In this document: positions 33,767 to 43,631 of the stretch, piece after piece
Layout of the letters: each line of letters begins with the position of its first letter
Numbering within the stretch: the first letter of the stretch is position 1
Assembly: GCA_036504075.1 (NCBI GenBank)
Contig: DASXVX010000032.1
Span: forward strand, 124,001-188,000
DNA length: 64,000 nucleotides
Direction of reading: 5' to 3'
Source of the DNA: DASXVX01 sp036504075
GTDB taxonomy: Bacteria > Bacillota > Sulfobacillia > Symbiobacteriales > Symbiobacteriaceae
Made by a program: the position numbers and the translations under genes
Notes under the pieces: model-generated
What the model was told of the DNA's origin: nothing
What the model saw: only the letters and a program-made list of their open reading frames with translations
Databases searched by the model: none

Positions 33767-34685
33767 GCAGCTTACCTCCCTGCGCCCCCACCTGGCGCAG
33801 GTAGAGTCCCTGCACCTGGGAGATATCGTCGTAGCCGTGGGCGTCCAGCCACTCGCTGACGCCGCGGGCCAGCTTGGCGTAGTAATCCTGGCCCCGGAGC
33901 AGGATAACCGTGCATACCTGCACCAGGCTGGCGCCGGCCATGAAGAACGCGATCACGTCTTTGGCCGTCACGATGCCGCCGATGCCGACCACGGGTTTTT
34001 GCACCCGCCGGGCCACCTCGAAAACGGAGCGCAGGGCCAGCGGGCGAATGGGTGCGCCGGAGAGCCAGCCGTAGCCGTGCGTGCTGCCCAGCACCGGCTC
34101 CACCCGCTCGATGTCGATGCTAAGCGCCGGGCCGTAAGAATTTATGATGGCGAAACCATCCACGTAGGGCTCAATTTCGGCGGCCAACTCGCCCAGGTCG
34201 CCTTTGTGCGGACTCAGCTTGGCGATGATCGGCACCTTCACCGACTCCCGAAGCGCTTTGGCCGTTTCAATGAGCCGGTCGGGGTCCAGGTAGTGGATGC
34301 TGAACTCGATGGCATCCACGCCTTTGGCCTCGACTTTCGGCCCGATTTCCCGCAGGTCGGCGGGCGTGTAGCCAATGGAGGCCAGGAACGGCAGCCCGTG
34401 CTCCCGTGCCGCCGCCAGGCCGATATCGTACTCCCGCTCCAGCCAGGCTTCGGGCGTCAGTTCGGTCCAGAGTTCCGTGTTGAGCATGCCGGTGGGGCCC
34501 AGGCGGAACATGTCGGGCCGGGGCACTTCGGCGGCCCGCACGGAGACCGTTTTGGCCAGAAGCCCCCCGGCGCCGCCTTCGGCGGTCTTGCGCAACTGCT
34601 CGCCGGTCCCGACGTTGGGGCCGGCCGCCGGCAGAATCGGATTCCGGAAATGCATTCCCAGGAGGTCTACTGCAATCTTTGCCAT
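33759..34685 (-). CDS. Dihydroorotate-dehydrogenase-like flavoprotein
   Basis: A 308-residue paralogue of the next gene without the ferredoxin extension. Conserved pieces: LLGMHFRNPILPAAGPN (8-24), FLASIGY, VPIIAKLSPHKGDLGE (about 172), ALSIDIERVEP and VVGIGGIVTAKD (about 243). An FMN-binding TIM barrel is expected. As the two genes overlap and share a pattern, a heteromeric enzyme is likely. In related purine clusters this position is filled by YgfK, a larger iron-sulfur/FAD reductase, so the pair may play the same part. Start ATG 34685. Confidence 0.85.
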   Translation of the reverse strand: MAKIAVDLLGMHFRNPILPAAGPNVGTGEQLRKTAEGGAGGLLAKTVSVRAAEVPRPDMFRLGPTGMLNTELWTELTPEAWLEREYDIGLAAAREHGLPFLASIGYTPADLREIGPKVEAKGVDAIEFSIHYLDPDRLIETAKALRESVKVPIIAKLSPHKGDLGELAAEIEPYVDGFAIINSYGPALSIDIERVEPVLGSTHGYGWLSGAPIRPLALRSVFEVARRVQKPVVGIGGIVTAKDVIAFFMAGASLVQVCTVILLRGQDYYAKLARGVSEWLDAHGYDDISQVQGLYLRQVGAQGGKLHG

Positions 34686-34698
34686 CTGCGTTCCCCCT

Positions 34699-35822
34699 TC
34701 ACGGCACGGGCTCGATGAGAATGTCGGCGGCCCCGCCGCAAAGCGCATCCTGCTCCTCGACATACTGGGCGTTGAACAGGAGCGGCTGCCGATCTTTCAT
34801 GCACCGGGCGGCCATCCGGACGACCTCCGCCTCCCGCTGCCCGCCGCCGACGCTGCCCAGCGGCCGGCCGTCGGTGCGCACCAGCATGTGCGCCCCCGGC
34901 CCCCGGGGCGTGCTGCCGCGGACCCGGACCACCGTTGCCAGGGCGCACGGCTCGCCCCGCTCCAGGGCGTCCGCCAGCGCCAGCCAGACCCGCACATTCT
35001 CCCGGTCGCCGGTGGGTACCGGCCGGGGCCGGGGCGGCGCCTCCGCGGCCCCGACGGCGGATGACAACGGCAGGCAGGGTCCGCCCCGCCGCACGGCGAT
35101 CAGTTCGGCCACGATTGCGACCGCGATTTCGGCGGGCGTCTCCGCCCCGATGTCCAGCCCCACGGGCGCCCGCACCCAGTCCAGGGCACCGGTCGTCACC
35201 TCGCCCGTTGCCAGGAGCGTCTGCTTCAGCGTCCGCACCTTGCGGCGGCTGCCGATCATGCCAATATAGGCGGCCGGCCAGCGCAGCGCGGTGCGCAGGA
35301 CGGCCAGGTCACCCTCATGGCTCCGGGTGGCGATCACGATAAAGTCCGTCGGGCGGGGGTTCATGCGGCTCAGGGCCTCCGCCGGATCGGCACAGGAGAC
35401 GGCGGCGCCCGGAAACCGGTCCGGTCCGGCAAAGTCGGGCCGGTCATCGACCACGGTCACGGCGAAACCGGCCGCCAGGGCGGCGGGGGCCAGGTCTTTC
35501 GCCACGTGGCCGCCCCCCAGCACAATCAGGCCGGGCAGCGGCAGCACGGGGTCGGCAAACAGGAGCCGGCCCCCCGACTCGGCCACCCGGGGCCGGCCGT
35601 CGGTCAGCGCCTCCCGCCCCACGGTGACCAGGGCCTGATTCAGGGGGTCTGCCGAATCCATATCACCCTGGCGGTCCGACCCCACCAGGCCGCAGGTCCC
35701 GGGCAGGGGGCCGTCGAGGACCCCCACCCGACAGGTCGGCACCCCGGCCCGCACGGCCTGAACCAGCGTCGCCCAGCGATCGCGGAGCAAGTCGGGCTGC
35801 GGCCGGGGCTCTACCGTTCGTG

Positions 35823-35826
<4 letters not shown>
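34699..35826 (-). CDS. XdhC/CoxI family maturation protein, domains in reversed order
   Basis: A 375-residue XdhC/CoxI protein, which inserts the sulfurated molybdenum cofactor into molybdenum hydroxylases. It has a Rossmann domain starting LIVLGGGHVAKDLAPAALAAGF (about 100-121) with YIGMIGSRRK later, and a C-terminal XdhC_CoxI domain (about 285-375: CALATVVRVRGSTPRGPGAHMLV, PLGSVGGGQREAEVV). In most members the CoxI domain comes first, so here the order is permuted or the N-terminal copy has decayed and a second copy was added at the end. It overlaps the 2Fe-2S subunit gene by four bases. Confidence 0.85.
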
Positions 35827-36299
<473 letters not shown>

Positions 36300-36302
36300 C
36301 CC

Positions 36303-38672
36303 CTACTCGGCTTCATCTTGGGGCCGGGCGGACCCTTCATCTTGGGGCCGGGCGTGCTCTTCATCTGTGGGCTGCGCGTACTCTTCGCCTGAAGTCTGGT
36401 GCAACCGGGCTGCCAGGCCGGCCACTTTGGCCGCCTGAAGGCGCTCCCGCAGCCGAGGCGTGTCTTCCACCGGCCCGAGGTTCTGGCGCTTTCGCTCCAT
36501 GGCCTCCCAGATCCGCTCCGGGGTGGCCGGCGTCCGGGTGATCGTCACGTCCAGGGCGTCCCGGATGGCGTTCACGATGGCCGCCGGGGCAGGCACAATC
36601 GGCACTTCGCCCATGCCCTTGGCCCCGGACGGGCCGGTGTCGTCCGGCACTTCCACGATCAGCGTATCCACGTGGGGGGCGTCCTGGGCCGATGGAATGA
36701 TATACGTCGACAGGCCGGTGTTCTTGTGGATGCCATCCACAATCACGGTGTCTTCCATCAGTGCGAAGCCCAGGCCCTGGACGACGCCGCCTTCGGACTG
36801 GCCTTCGATGCCCTGCGGGTTGATCGCCTTGCCGGCATCGACGACCGAAGCGACTTCGAGCACCTCGACTTCGCCGGTCAGCGTGTCGACCTCCACCAGC
36901 GCGGCCTGGGCGCCGTACCCGTAGATATGGTGCGGCAGGCCGAACGCGCCCGGAATCGCCTCCGGTGCCTCGGGCCAGTCGAACCGGGACTGGACTTTCA
37001 GCGTCCGGCCTTCGCGCCGGGCGGCCTCAATACCGCCGCTCTCGGCCAGAATCGCTTTCATGGACTCGGCGGCCAGTTGGATCGCCTTCCCGCCGGTGTA
37101 GACCGAGCGGGTGGCCGTTACCGTGCCGGAATCCGGCGAGTAGCCGGTATCGCCCTGAATCACCTCGATATCGGCAATGTCACAGCCCAGCGCTTCAGCC
37201 GCAAACTGGGCATAGGCGGTCTGGTTGCCGGTGCCGATCTCCTGAATGGAGATGCCCACCTTGAACCGCCCGTCAGCCAACAGTTCGATGACCGCCGCCC
37301 CGAAGTCCGGGAGGTTTTTGCCCAGGCCCAGCCCCTGCATGCAGAGCGCCATGCCGACGCCCCGGCGCTTCCAGGGGTCAGGCGCTGCCTTGCGGAGCAT
37401 CTGACCCTGCCACAGGGCGGACTGCTCCAGGGCGTCCAGGCAGGCCTGGGTGCCCACCGGCCGGAGCATCGGATTGCCGATCGCCGACCGCTCGCCCTGG
37501 ACCAGCGCGTTCTGCCGGCGGAGTTCCAGCGGGTCGCGGCCCAGCTTCAGGGCGATTTCGTCGATGTTGCCCTCCAGCGCCGTCACAATCTGCGGAACGC
37601 CGAAGCCCCGCATGGCGCCGGAGATGCCGTTGTTCGTGTAGACGCAGTAGCCCGCCAGGTCCACGTGATCGAACCGGTACGGCCCGCCGGCTTGCTCCAG
37701 GGACAGGTTTACCACCGGGCCGCCCAGCGTGGCGTAGGCGCCGGTATCGGCGACCACCGTGACCTCATTGGCCAGGAACGTACCGTCGGCCGCGGCCGCC
37801 GTCCGCATGTGAATCAGGAACGGGTGCCGCTTGACACCGGCGATCATCGACTCCTCCCGGGAGAGGTGGAGTCGGACGGGCCGGTGATTCGTGTGCAGGG
37901 CCAGCAGGGCCAGGTAGTGCTGGACCGTCAGTTCGTCCTTGCCGCCGAAGGCGCCGCCGGCCGGACTCGAAATCTCCCGGATCCGCTCCGGCTCCCAGCC
38001 GAGAATCCGGGCCAGCTGGAGCCGGTCCCGGAACGCCGCTTGCGCCGCACAGTGGATCAAGAGCGTGCCGTCATCAAGCAGCTGTCCCCAGCCGCCCTCC
38101 GTCTCCAAAAAGATATGCGCCTGCCGCGGCGTCAGGTAAAGATGATCGGCAATGACCGCCGCCTGCTGGAACGCCGCTTTCGTGTCGCCGCGTTGAATCA
38201 CCGTTCGCAGGTGGATGTTGCCGGTGTCGTGCACCAGCGTCGCGCCGGGCATCATCGCCGCCAGCGGGTCATCCACCAGGGGCAGCGGCTCGTAGTCCAC
38301 CTCGATCAGGTTCAGGGCGGCGGCGGCGATCTCGGGCGTCTCCGCGGCCACCAGCGCCACGGCGTCGCCGGTCATGCGCACCTTGTCTTGGCAGAGCACC
38401 GGTTGGTCGGGGATCACGATGCCAAAGCCGTTCAGGCCGGGCACGTCCGCTCCGGTCAGCACGCAGATGACGCCTTCCAGCGCTTTCGCTTTGGCCGTGT
38501 CGATCTTCAGAATTCGGGCATGGGGGTATTTCGACCGGAGCACCCGGCCGTAGCAGGGGTTCGGGAAGGTCCGGTCCGTCAGGTAGACCGGGTCGCCCTG
38601 GGTTTTCGGGGCGGCGTCCACACGGGCGACCGACCGGCCCAGGTACGTCTTTGCGATGATCGCCTCAGGCAC
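36303..38672 (-). CDS. Molybdenum hydroxylase molybdopterin-binding subunit (xanthine dehydrogenase type)
   Basis: A 789-residue large subunit. Domains: N-terminal Ald_Xan_dh_C (about 20-125) and the molybdopterin-binding part from about 145 (GGAFGGKDELTVQHY at about 240, RGFGVPQ at about 363, and the catalytic Glu in GAKGMGEVPIVPAP near 725). The class hydroxylates purine or other aromatic N-heterocycles. Oddity: the last 35 residues hold three acidic repeats (EEYAQPTDE, EEHARPQDE, EGSARPQDE), coded by near-identical ~27-base repeats at 36308-36385, a tail I do not know from the family. Confidence 0.92.
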   Translation of the reverse strand: MPEAIIAKTYLGRSVARVDAAPKTQGDPVYLTDRTFPNPCYGRVLRSKYPHARILKIDTAKAKALEGVICVLTGADVPGLNGFGIVIPDQPVLCQDKVRMTGDAVALVAAETPEIAAAALNLIEVDYEPLPLVDDPLAAMMPGATLVHDTGNIHLRTVIQRGDTKAAFQQAAVIADHLYLTPRQAHIFLETEGGWGQLLDDGTLLIHCAAQAAFRDRLQLARILGWEPERIREISSPAGGAFGGKDELTVQHYLALLALHTNHRPVRLHLSREESMIAGVKRHPFLIHMRTAAAADGTFLANEVTVVADTGAYATLGGPVVNLSLEQAGGPYRFDHVDLAGYCVYTNNGISGAMRGFGVPQIVTALEGNIDEIALKLGRDPLELRRQNALVQGERSAIGNPMLRPVGTQACLDALEQSALWQGQMLRKAAPDPWKRRGVGMALCMQGLGLGKNLPDFGAAVIELLADGRFKVGISIQEIGTGNQTAYAQFAAEALGCDIADIEVIQGDTGYSPDSGTVTATRSVYTGGKAIQLAAESMKAILAESGGIEAARREGRTLKVQSRFDWPEAPEAIPGAFGLPHHIYGYGAQAALVEVDTLTGEVEVLEVASVVDAGKAINPQGIEGQSEGGVVQGLGFALMEDTVIVDGIHKNTGLSTYIIPSAQDAPHVDTLIVEVPDDTGPSGAKGMGEVPIVPAPAAIVNAIRDALDVTITRTPATPERIWEAMERKRQNLGPVEDTPRLRERLQAAKVAGLAARLHQTSGEEYAQPTDEEHARPQDEGSARPQDEAE

Positions 38673-39564
38673 GGCGCAGCGCCTCCTCCCATTCCGCCGG
38701 GCCCAGGGCCCGTACGAGGCCCCGGAGCACCAGGTTTTCGGCCATCGCCCGCCGGTACTCGGCGCCCGCCCGAATATCGCTGATCGGCCGGGAGGCCGCC
38801 CGGGCCGCCCAGGCCGCTTCCCGGACCGCTTCCGGCGTCAGAGGTACGCAGCGGGTCAGGGCATCTTCGGCCGCCGCCACCCGGAAGACCGTGGGCGCCA
38901 CGGCGCCCAGGGCGACCCGGGCCAGGCCAATGTGGTACGTGCTCGAAGCCGGCACCAGCCGCACGGCGGCGCTGACCAGCGAAATGGCGTGGGCCGCCCG
39001 CAGCCCGAGTTTCTCGAAGGAGTACATCTCTTCCGGCGCCTGGGGCGCGAAGGCGATGCCGGTGATCAGCTCACCCGGCGTCAGCGCCGTCTTGCCTGGC
39101 CCTCGGAAGAAATCGGCGATCGGCACTTCCCGTTCTCCCGCGGCCCCTGCCAGGCATACCCTGGCATCCAGGCAGTAGAGGGCGGGCAGGCTGTCGCCGG
39201 CCGGCGAGGCGGTGCCCAGGTTGCCACCCAGGGTCGCCAGGTTGCGGATCGCCGGCCCGCCAATCGTCCGGGCCGCCTGAATCAGGAGCGGAGCGCCAAG
39301 CTGCAACTCCGGCGAGCGGATCATCTCTCCGAAGGTGGTCAGCGATCCGATGCGAACCTCATCCGCCGCGAACCGGATGTAGGCCAGTTCGTCCCGCAGT
39401 TTCAGGAGGTTGACCCAGGCGCGGGGCCGCCACAGTCCGTCTTTCAGCTTCACGACGGCATCCGTGCCGCCGGCCAGCGGCCGGACGTCCGGGCCGTATT
39501 CCGCCAGTAGCCGGAACGCTTCCGGCAGCGTGGCGGGGGAGTAGACCTGCACCTCGTCCGCCAT
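38665..39564 (-). CDS. Molybdenum hydroxylase FAD-binding subunit
   Basis: A 299-residue CoxM-type FAD subunit. FAD-binding motifs: VRPLAGGTDAVVK (about 27-39) and NLATLGGNLGTASPAGD (about 108-124); a C-terminal CO dehydrogenase flavoprotein domain follows (about 180-285). It overlaps the large-subunit gene by 8 bases, so it opens the xanthine-dehydrogenase operon that reads minus to about 31281. It shares the intergenic region with the divergent adenine deaminase gene. Confidence 0.9.
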   Translation of the reverse strand: MADEVQVYSPATLPEAFRLLAEYGPDVRPLAGGTDAVVKLKDGLWRPRAWVNLLKLRDELAYIRFAADEVRIGSLTTFGEMIRSPELQLGAPLLIQAARTIGGPAIRNLATLGGNLGTASPAGDSLPALYCLDARVCLAGAAGEREVPIADFFRGPGKTALTPGELITGIAFAPQAPEEMYSFEKLGLRAAHAISLVSAAVRLVPASSTYHIGLARVALGAVAPTVFRVAAAEDALTRCVPLTPEAVREAAWAARAASRPISDIRAGAEYRRAMAENLVLRGLVRALGPAEWEEALRRA

Positions 39565-39733
39565 AGTGGATCTCCCTTCCCGGTCTCAGAGTGGGGCGTT
39601 TAATAGTACTTCAAATGCGTGGCGTTATTTCGCCCTTACTTACTAATTATCCTGCCATTATTTTCGTTCTAGTGCAGGTTTTCGACCTACCCGCGTGGTA
39701 ATTCGGGGGCAAAAGGGGGAAGGGGGTGTGTCG

Positions 39734-41485
39734 ATGACGGGTCTTACCGGACCGATTCATGCGGACGAGGTGCGACACGCCGTGGCGGTGGCCGCGGGCC
39801 GTGAGGCCGGCTCCATTCTGCTGACGGGCGTGCGGGTGGTTAACGTCTTCAGCGGTGAGGTGACGCCGGGCCCCGTGCTATTGGCCGGACGGCTCATCGC
39901 GGGGATTGGCGACGCTGTGAGAGGGGCGGCGGCGACAGAGGTCATGGACCTGGATGGGAGTCTTTTGGCACCCGGTTTCATCGATGGGCACGTCCACCTG
40001 GAATCCGCACTGGTCGAGCCCAAGGAGTACGCCCGGGCGGTGGTGCCCCGCGGGGTAACGGGGGTGGTCTGGGACCCGCACGAGTGGGCCAACGTGGTGG
40101 GGGAAGTCGCGTTTGAAGCGGCCCACGCGGCCACCGCCGGACTGCCGCTCGACGTCTGGCTGACGGCCTCTTCCTGCGTGGCGGCGAGCCCGTGGGAGAC
40201 GTCGGGGGCGATCCTCACGGTCGCCGCCATGCAGCGGCTGCTGGCGGGCGAGCAGGTGGTTGGCCTGGCGGAGCTGATGAACTTTCCCGGCGTGGTGGCC
40301 GGCGGCACCGAAGAGCTTGAGAAAGCCTGGCTGGCCGAGAGCCGGGGCAAGGCGGTGGACGGCCACGCGCCCATGCTCATGGGGCGGGCGCTGCAGGCCT
40401 ACGCCGCGGCCGGCATCGGCTCGGACCACGAGTGTCTCACGGTGGCGGAAGCGGAAGAGAAACTACGCCTGGGCTTCATGATTTTCATCCGGGAAGGCTC
40501 CAGCGCCCGTAACCTGGCGGACTTGCTGCCGCTGGTGACCCGGGAGAACCGGGACCGCTTTACGCTGGTGACGGACGACCGCCAGCCCCATGACCTGATT
40601 CGCGAGGGTGGGGTGGACTTTGCCGTGCGCAAGGCGGTGCGGCTGGGCCTGGACATTCCGACGGCGGTGCGGCTGGCCACGCTGAACACCGCCCGGTATT
40701 TCGGCTTGCGGCGCAAGGGCGCCGTGGCCCCGGGCTACTGGGCCGACCTGGCGGTGCTGGACCCGGAAACGCTGGCCGCCCGAGCGGTCTTCAAGGGGGG
40801 CCGCCTGGTGGCCCGAGAGGGCACGCTGCTGGTCCCGACCACGGGCCAGACGGACCCGCGGCTGCTGGACACGGTGGTCCTGCCGGATCTGAAGGCCGCA
40901 GACTTGCGGCTGACGGCGTCGGGCGGGCCGGTCCGGGCGATTGGGGTCGTGCCGGACCAGATCATCACCCGCGGCCTCACCGTGGAGCCGAAAATTGTCG
41001 GCGGCGTCGCCGTAGCCGACCCGGACCGGGACCTGGCCAAACTGGCGGTCATCGAACGGCACGGCAAGACCGGCGGCATCGGGCTGGGGCTGGTGCAGGG
41101 GCTCGGCCTGCGGCGGGGCGCCTTGGCCTCCACGTTTGCCCACGATGCGCATAACATTATTGCCGCCGGCATGGACGACGCGGATATTCTCTCGGCGGTC
41201 CGGGCCGTGGCGAGGGCGGGCGGCGGCTTCGCCGTGGTCGCTGACGGCCACGTGCTCCGGTACCTGCCGTTGCCGGTGGCCGGCCTCATGTCGGGCCTGC
41301 CGCTGCAAGCGGTGGCGGCCGAACTGGAGGGGTTGGAGGAGGCGGCCCGGTCGCTGGGGGTAAAAATCCCGGCGCCGTTCATGGCCCTGTCGTTCCTGGC
41401 GCTCTCGGTGATTCCGGAGCTGAAGTTGACAGACCAGGGGCTGGTGGACGCCAACTCGGGCCGGCTGGTCAGCTTCGAGGTGTAA
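39734..41485 (+). CDS. adeC: Adenine deaminase
   Basis: A 583-residue AdeC/Ade-type adenine deaminase converting adenine to hypoxanthine. Amidohydrolase motifs DGHVHLESALVEP (about 80-92), GVVWDPHEWANV (about 108-119), DDRQPHDL (about 284), and the C-terminal HDAHNIIAAGMDDAD (about 472-486) are all present. Start ATG 39734 follows GGAAGGGGG. It is transcribed away from the molybdenum hydroxylase operon, and its product hypoxanthine is a natural substrate for that enzyme, so both likely serve one purine pathway. Confidence 0.95.
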   Translation: MTGLTGPIHADEVRHAVAVAAGREAGSILLTGVRVVNVFSGEVTPGPVLLAGRLIAGIGDAVRGAAATEVMDLDGSLLAPGFIDGHVHLESALVEPKEYARAVVPRGVTGVVWDPHEWANVVGEVAFEAAHAATAGLPLDVWLTASSCVAASPWETSGAILTVAAMQRLLAGEQVVGLAELMNFPGVVAGGTEELEKAWLAESRGKAVDGHAPMLMGRALQAYAAAGIGSDHECLTVAEAEEKLRLGFMIFIREGSSARNLADLLPLVTRENRDRFTLVTDDRQPHDLIREGGVDFAVRKAVRLGLDIPTAVRLATLNTARYFGLRRKGAVAPGYWADLAVLDPETLAARAVFKGGRLVAREGTLLVPTTGQTDPRLLDTVVLPDLKAADLRLTASGGPVRAIGVVPDQIITRGLTVEPKIVGGVAVADPDRDLAKLAVIERHGKTGGIGLGLVQGLGLRRGALASTFAHDAHNIIAAGMDDADILSAVRAVARAGGGFAVVADGHVLRYLPLPVAGLMSGLPLQAVAAELEGLEEAARSLGVKIPAPFMALSFLALSVIPELKLTDQGLVDANSGRLVSFEV

Positions 41486-41691
41486 CCCCTATGGAGACAG
41501 CGAAAGCCGGGGCGTATTGCTCCGGCTTCAGGCTGTTGACAAATTCCATACCCGATGCAGGGCGCTGCATGAGTATGTACTGCCCTGCTCTTATGTCACC
41601 GCATCAACGGCCGGGGTCTGCATTTCCCCTTCATTATGCCGGTCACCGCTTATGTGCCTTACGACGGCCCCAGGCGGCTGGCGAGTGCCGT

Positions 41692-42768
41692 TCAGATTCC
41701 TTCCATTCGCCGTCTGTAAGTGCGGCTTTCTGACTCCAGGTGCTCGATCAGCAGATCGTGCCCAGTCAGGTTCCGCAGCGGCAAGCGGTCAGCCACCTTC
41801 TGCTGCATCACTGCCACCGTCAGATCTTCCGGATGAATGATTAGCAGGGTAATTCCCCGCTCCATACAGATCCCCATCTTGATATAGTCCCGCTCCCGCT
41901 GGGTGGCGACCTGACCTGGTGTGAAGCGATCAGTAGCCCGGTAATGCTGTGGGCCGTTGAACTCGAAGGCCACATTCGGGGGGTAGTATCGGTCGAACTG
42001 GAGCAGTTCCTGAGTGCGTGGGTTGAGTAGAAACCCCGGGGATGCGTTGTCCTCGAATGCGTCGGAGTCAACCAGGAGGGACAGATACTCCCGCATAAGC
42101 GCTTCACCGAAGGGATTGTCCTTCTTACTAAGCCGCCTTTGGGCAGCAGCCAGCGCGATTTCTCCCCGTTCACGGCCCGGGAAGGTCAGTTCGAAGTGAA
42201 TGGGGGCCCGCCTGTGGGCTCGGTCCAATGTGACCCATTCCGCCCGGACCAATTCGGCAAGCGCCTTGGCGACCGTGTTCCGGCTGGCATGAGCCAAATC
42301 GGCCAGTTCTGCATAGGAGAACCGGCCTCCGGGGTGTGACCCGCCGGTCCGTCGGATGGACGTACCGGAGTGAGAAAGGAACGGCGGGTCAGGAAACCCG
42401 CCGGTCCGTCGGATGGACGTACCGGAGTGAGAAAGGAATGGCGGGTCAAGGAACCCAGGGGTCAGCAGCAGGAGGCCATACAGGACTCTGGCCTGTGTGC
42501 TCAGCCTTCGATTGGTCAGGACGGCTTCAGGGATGGGGACGGTGGCGCCTGCGCCAGGCGGCGGCGGGTACCAACCCTGGGCGGTCAGCTGGGCCAACCC
42601 CGCGAGCACAGTGGTCCGTGCCAGGCCCGTACTGGCAGAGAGCCAGGCTGTGCCGATCTTTGCGGACGCGGGCATGAGCCTGGCTACCATCCATAGGAGA
42701 CGGGCCGAGGTAGGCAGAGAAGAGCTAAGCAGGAGTGAGATTGGCGCATGAACCACCTGGCTATCCAT
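41692..42768 (-). CDS. Winged-helix protein with a PD-(D/E)XK nuclease-like C-terminal domain
   Basis: A 358-residue protein. The first 85 residues (LLWMVARLMPASAKIGTAWLSASTGLARTTVLAGL) and residues about 160-195 (YAELADLAHASRNTVAKALAEL) look like two helix-turn-helix modules. The C-terminal part (about 245-340) has the pattern of small restriction-endonuclease-fold domains: FDRYYPPNVAFEFNGPQHY, then QRERDYIKMGICMERGITLLI. The order D-E.N-QHY-RD..K resembles Vsr/DUF559-type proteins. A 19-residue internal duplication lies between the modules. No partner gene is evident. DNA-related role plausible; nuclease activity unproven. Confidence 0.6.
   Translation of the reverse strand: MDSQVVHAPISLLLSSSLPTSARLLWMVARLMPASAKIGTAWLSASTGLARTTVLAGLAQLTAQGWYPPPPGAGATVPIPEAVLTNRRLSTQARVLYGLLLLTPGFLDPPFLSHSGTSIRRTGGFPDPPFLSHSGTSIRRTGGSHPGGRFSYAELADLAHASRNTVAKALAELVRAEWVTLDRAHRRAPIHFELTFPGRERGEIALAAAQRRLSKKDNPFGEALMREYLSLLVDSDAFEDNASPGFLLNPRTQELLQFDRYYPPNVAFEFNGPQHYRATDRFTPGQVATQRERDYIKMGICMERGITLLIIHPEDLTVAVMQQKVADRLPLRNLTGHDLLIEHLESESRTYRRRMEGI
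42341..42452 (-). repeat. In-frame 57-bp tandem duplication
   Basis: Units start at 42341 and 42398, nearly identical, and add 19 residues (DPPFLSHSGTSIRRTGGF) to the linker between the two DNA-binding-like modules. 57 is a multiple of three, so the frame is kept. Confidence 0.85.
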
Positions 42769-43262
42769 TCATGGCCCCTCCGTCAATCGTTTTGAGGAGG
42801 AATTTGACACGACGGTGAGATCTCCTGCAAGTTCCAGACGAGAGAACAAGTTGCTGGCGTCCAAAATATGAACGAGGGATGCCGCAGCGTGCCTGTTTGG
42901 GGTCGACAAGCCGATAATCCTGGTTTTTCGGACCCTACCCTATCGGGCTGCCGGAGCTGCTTCAGTTTTTGGACACTTCAGGGCTCGATGAGGTGTCCAA
43001 AATTCGCGTGAGAATGGCTGCTGTCGGTCAACGGAAAGCAGAGTACGCACAGGGCGACCTTACGGACTCGGGCCGGACTCCTGAAAACCGTGTGCATGAG
43101 CCATTCACACACGCGGCCTTCGTTAAGCCGGTAAGATTCACCCGCAGAATCTACAACGAGTAAATTCACCCGTCAAAGGTATTGCCGCCCCCGGCACCTG
43201 TCCGGCATACTAGAGTCAGGAGTTCACCAAGGAGCGCCATCTTCTCGACGGAGGTGTACGAC
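42769..43262. other. Gene-free region with an inverted repeat
   Basis: No convincing gene on either strand. An inverted repeat TTTTGGACACTTC / GAGGTGTCCAAAA (42967-43002, one mismatch, 10-base loop) is flanked by T and A runs, so it could act as a terminator or be an element end. The stretch after 43180 provides the promoter region for the coiled-coil gene. Confidence 0.5.
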
Positions 43263-43472
43263 ATGGACGAAACCCAGGAGCTTCTGAGGGCAATCATCAG
43301 CCGCCTGGAGGAGATGGGCGCCGAATTGAAGGGGCTTCGAGTCGAAGTCAAGGAGTTTCGTGGCGACACCAACGAGCGGTTGGAAAAGGTTGAGGAACGG
43401 CTGGACTATCTGGCCGCTAAGTGGATGGAACATGACGAGGAGATCCACAAACTCAAGCGGAAGCAGGCGTAA
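43263..43472 (+). CDS. Small coiled-coil protein
   Basis: A 69-residue charged protein, almost wholly heptad-like (LLRAIISRLEEMGAELKGLR, NERLEKVEERLDYLAAKW, EEIHKLKRKQA). Start ATG 43263 has GGAGGTG seven bases upstream. Proteins of this type are common small unknowns in Firmicutes and may oligomerise. It ends 31 bases before a perfect hairpin. Confidence 0.7.
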   Translation: MDETQELLRAIISRLEEMGAELKGLRVEVKEFRGDTNERLEKVEERLDYLAAKWMEHDEEIHKLKRKQA

Positions 43473-43503
43473 CTCATTATCCAAGGTTGATAGCACTCAA
43501 CAG

Positions 43504-43544
43504 ACCTGGCACCACTCCTTCCACGGGATGGAGTGGTGCCAGGT
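43504..43544. terminator. 15-bp perfect hairpin after the coiled-coil gene
   Basis: ACCTGGCACCACTCC and GGAGTGGTGCCAGGT are separated by 11 bases. The plus-side tail TCTCCTGC is weak in T, but position and stem strength suit a terminator. Confidence 0.65.
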
Positions 43545-43631
43545 CTCCTGCATGATGACCGTAATCCGTGTTGAACTTGGTTTTTCCTAACACGTCAAGT
43601 TCGCGTGAGGTATACGTAAACACTCCACAAG

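Noticed and set aside
39565..39733. Purine riboswitch before adenine deaminase
   Set aside because: The stretch is AT-rich but has none of the conserved loop and junction sequences of the purine aptamer.
41486..41691. Small gene after adenine deaminase
   Set aside because: The open frame at 41491 has no ribosome binding site and no protein-like pattern.
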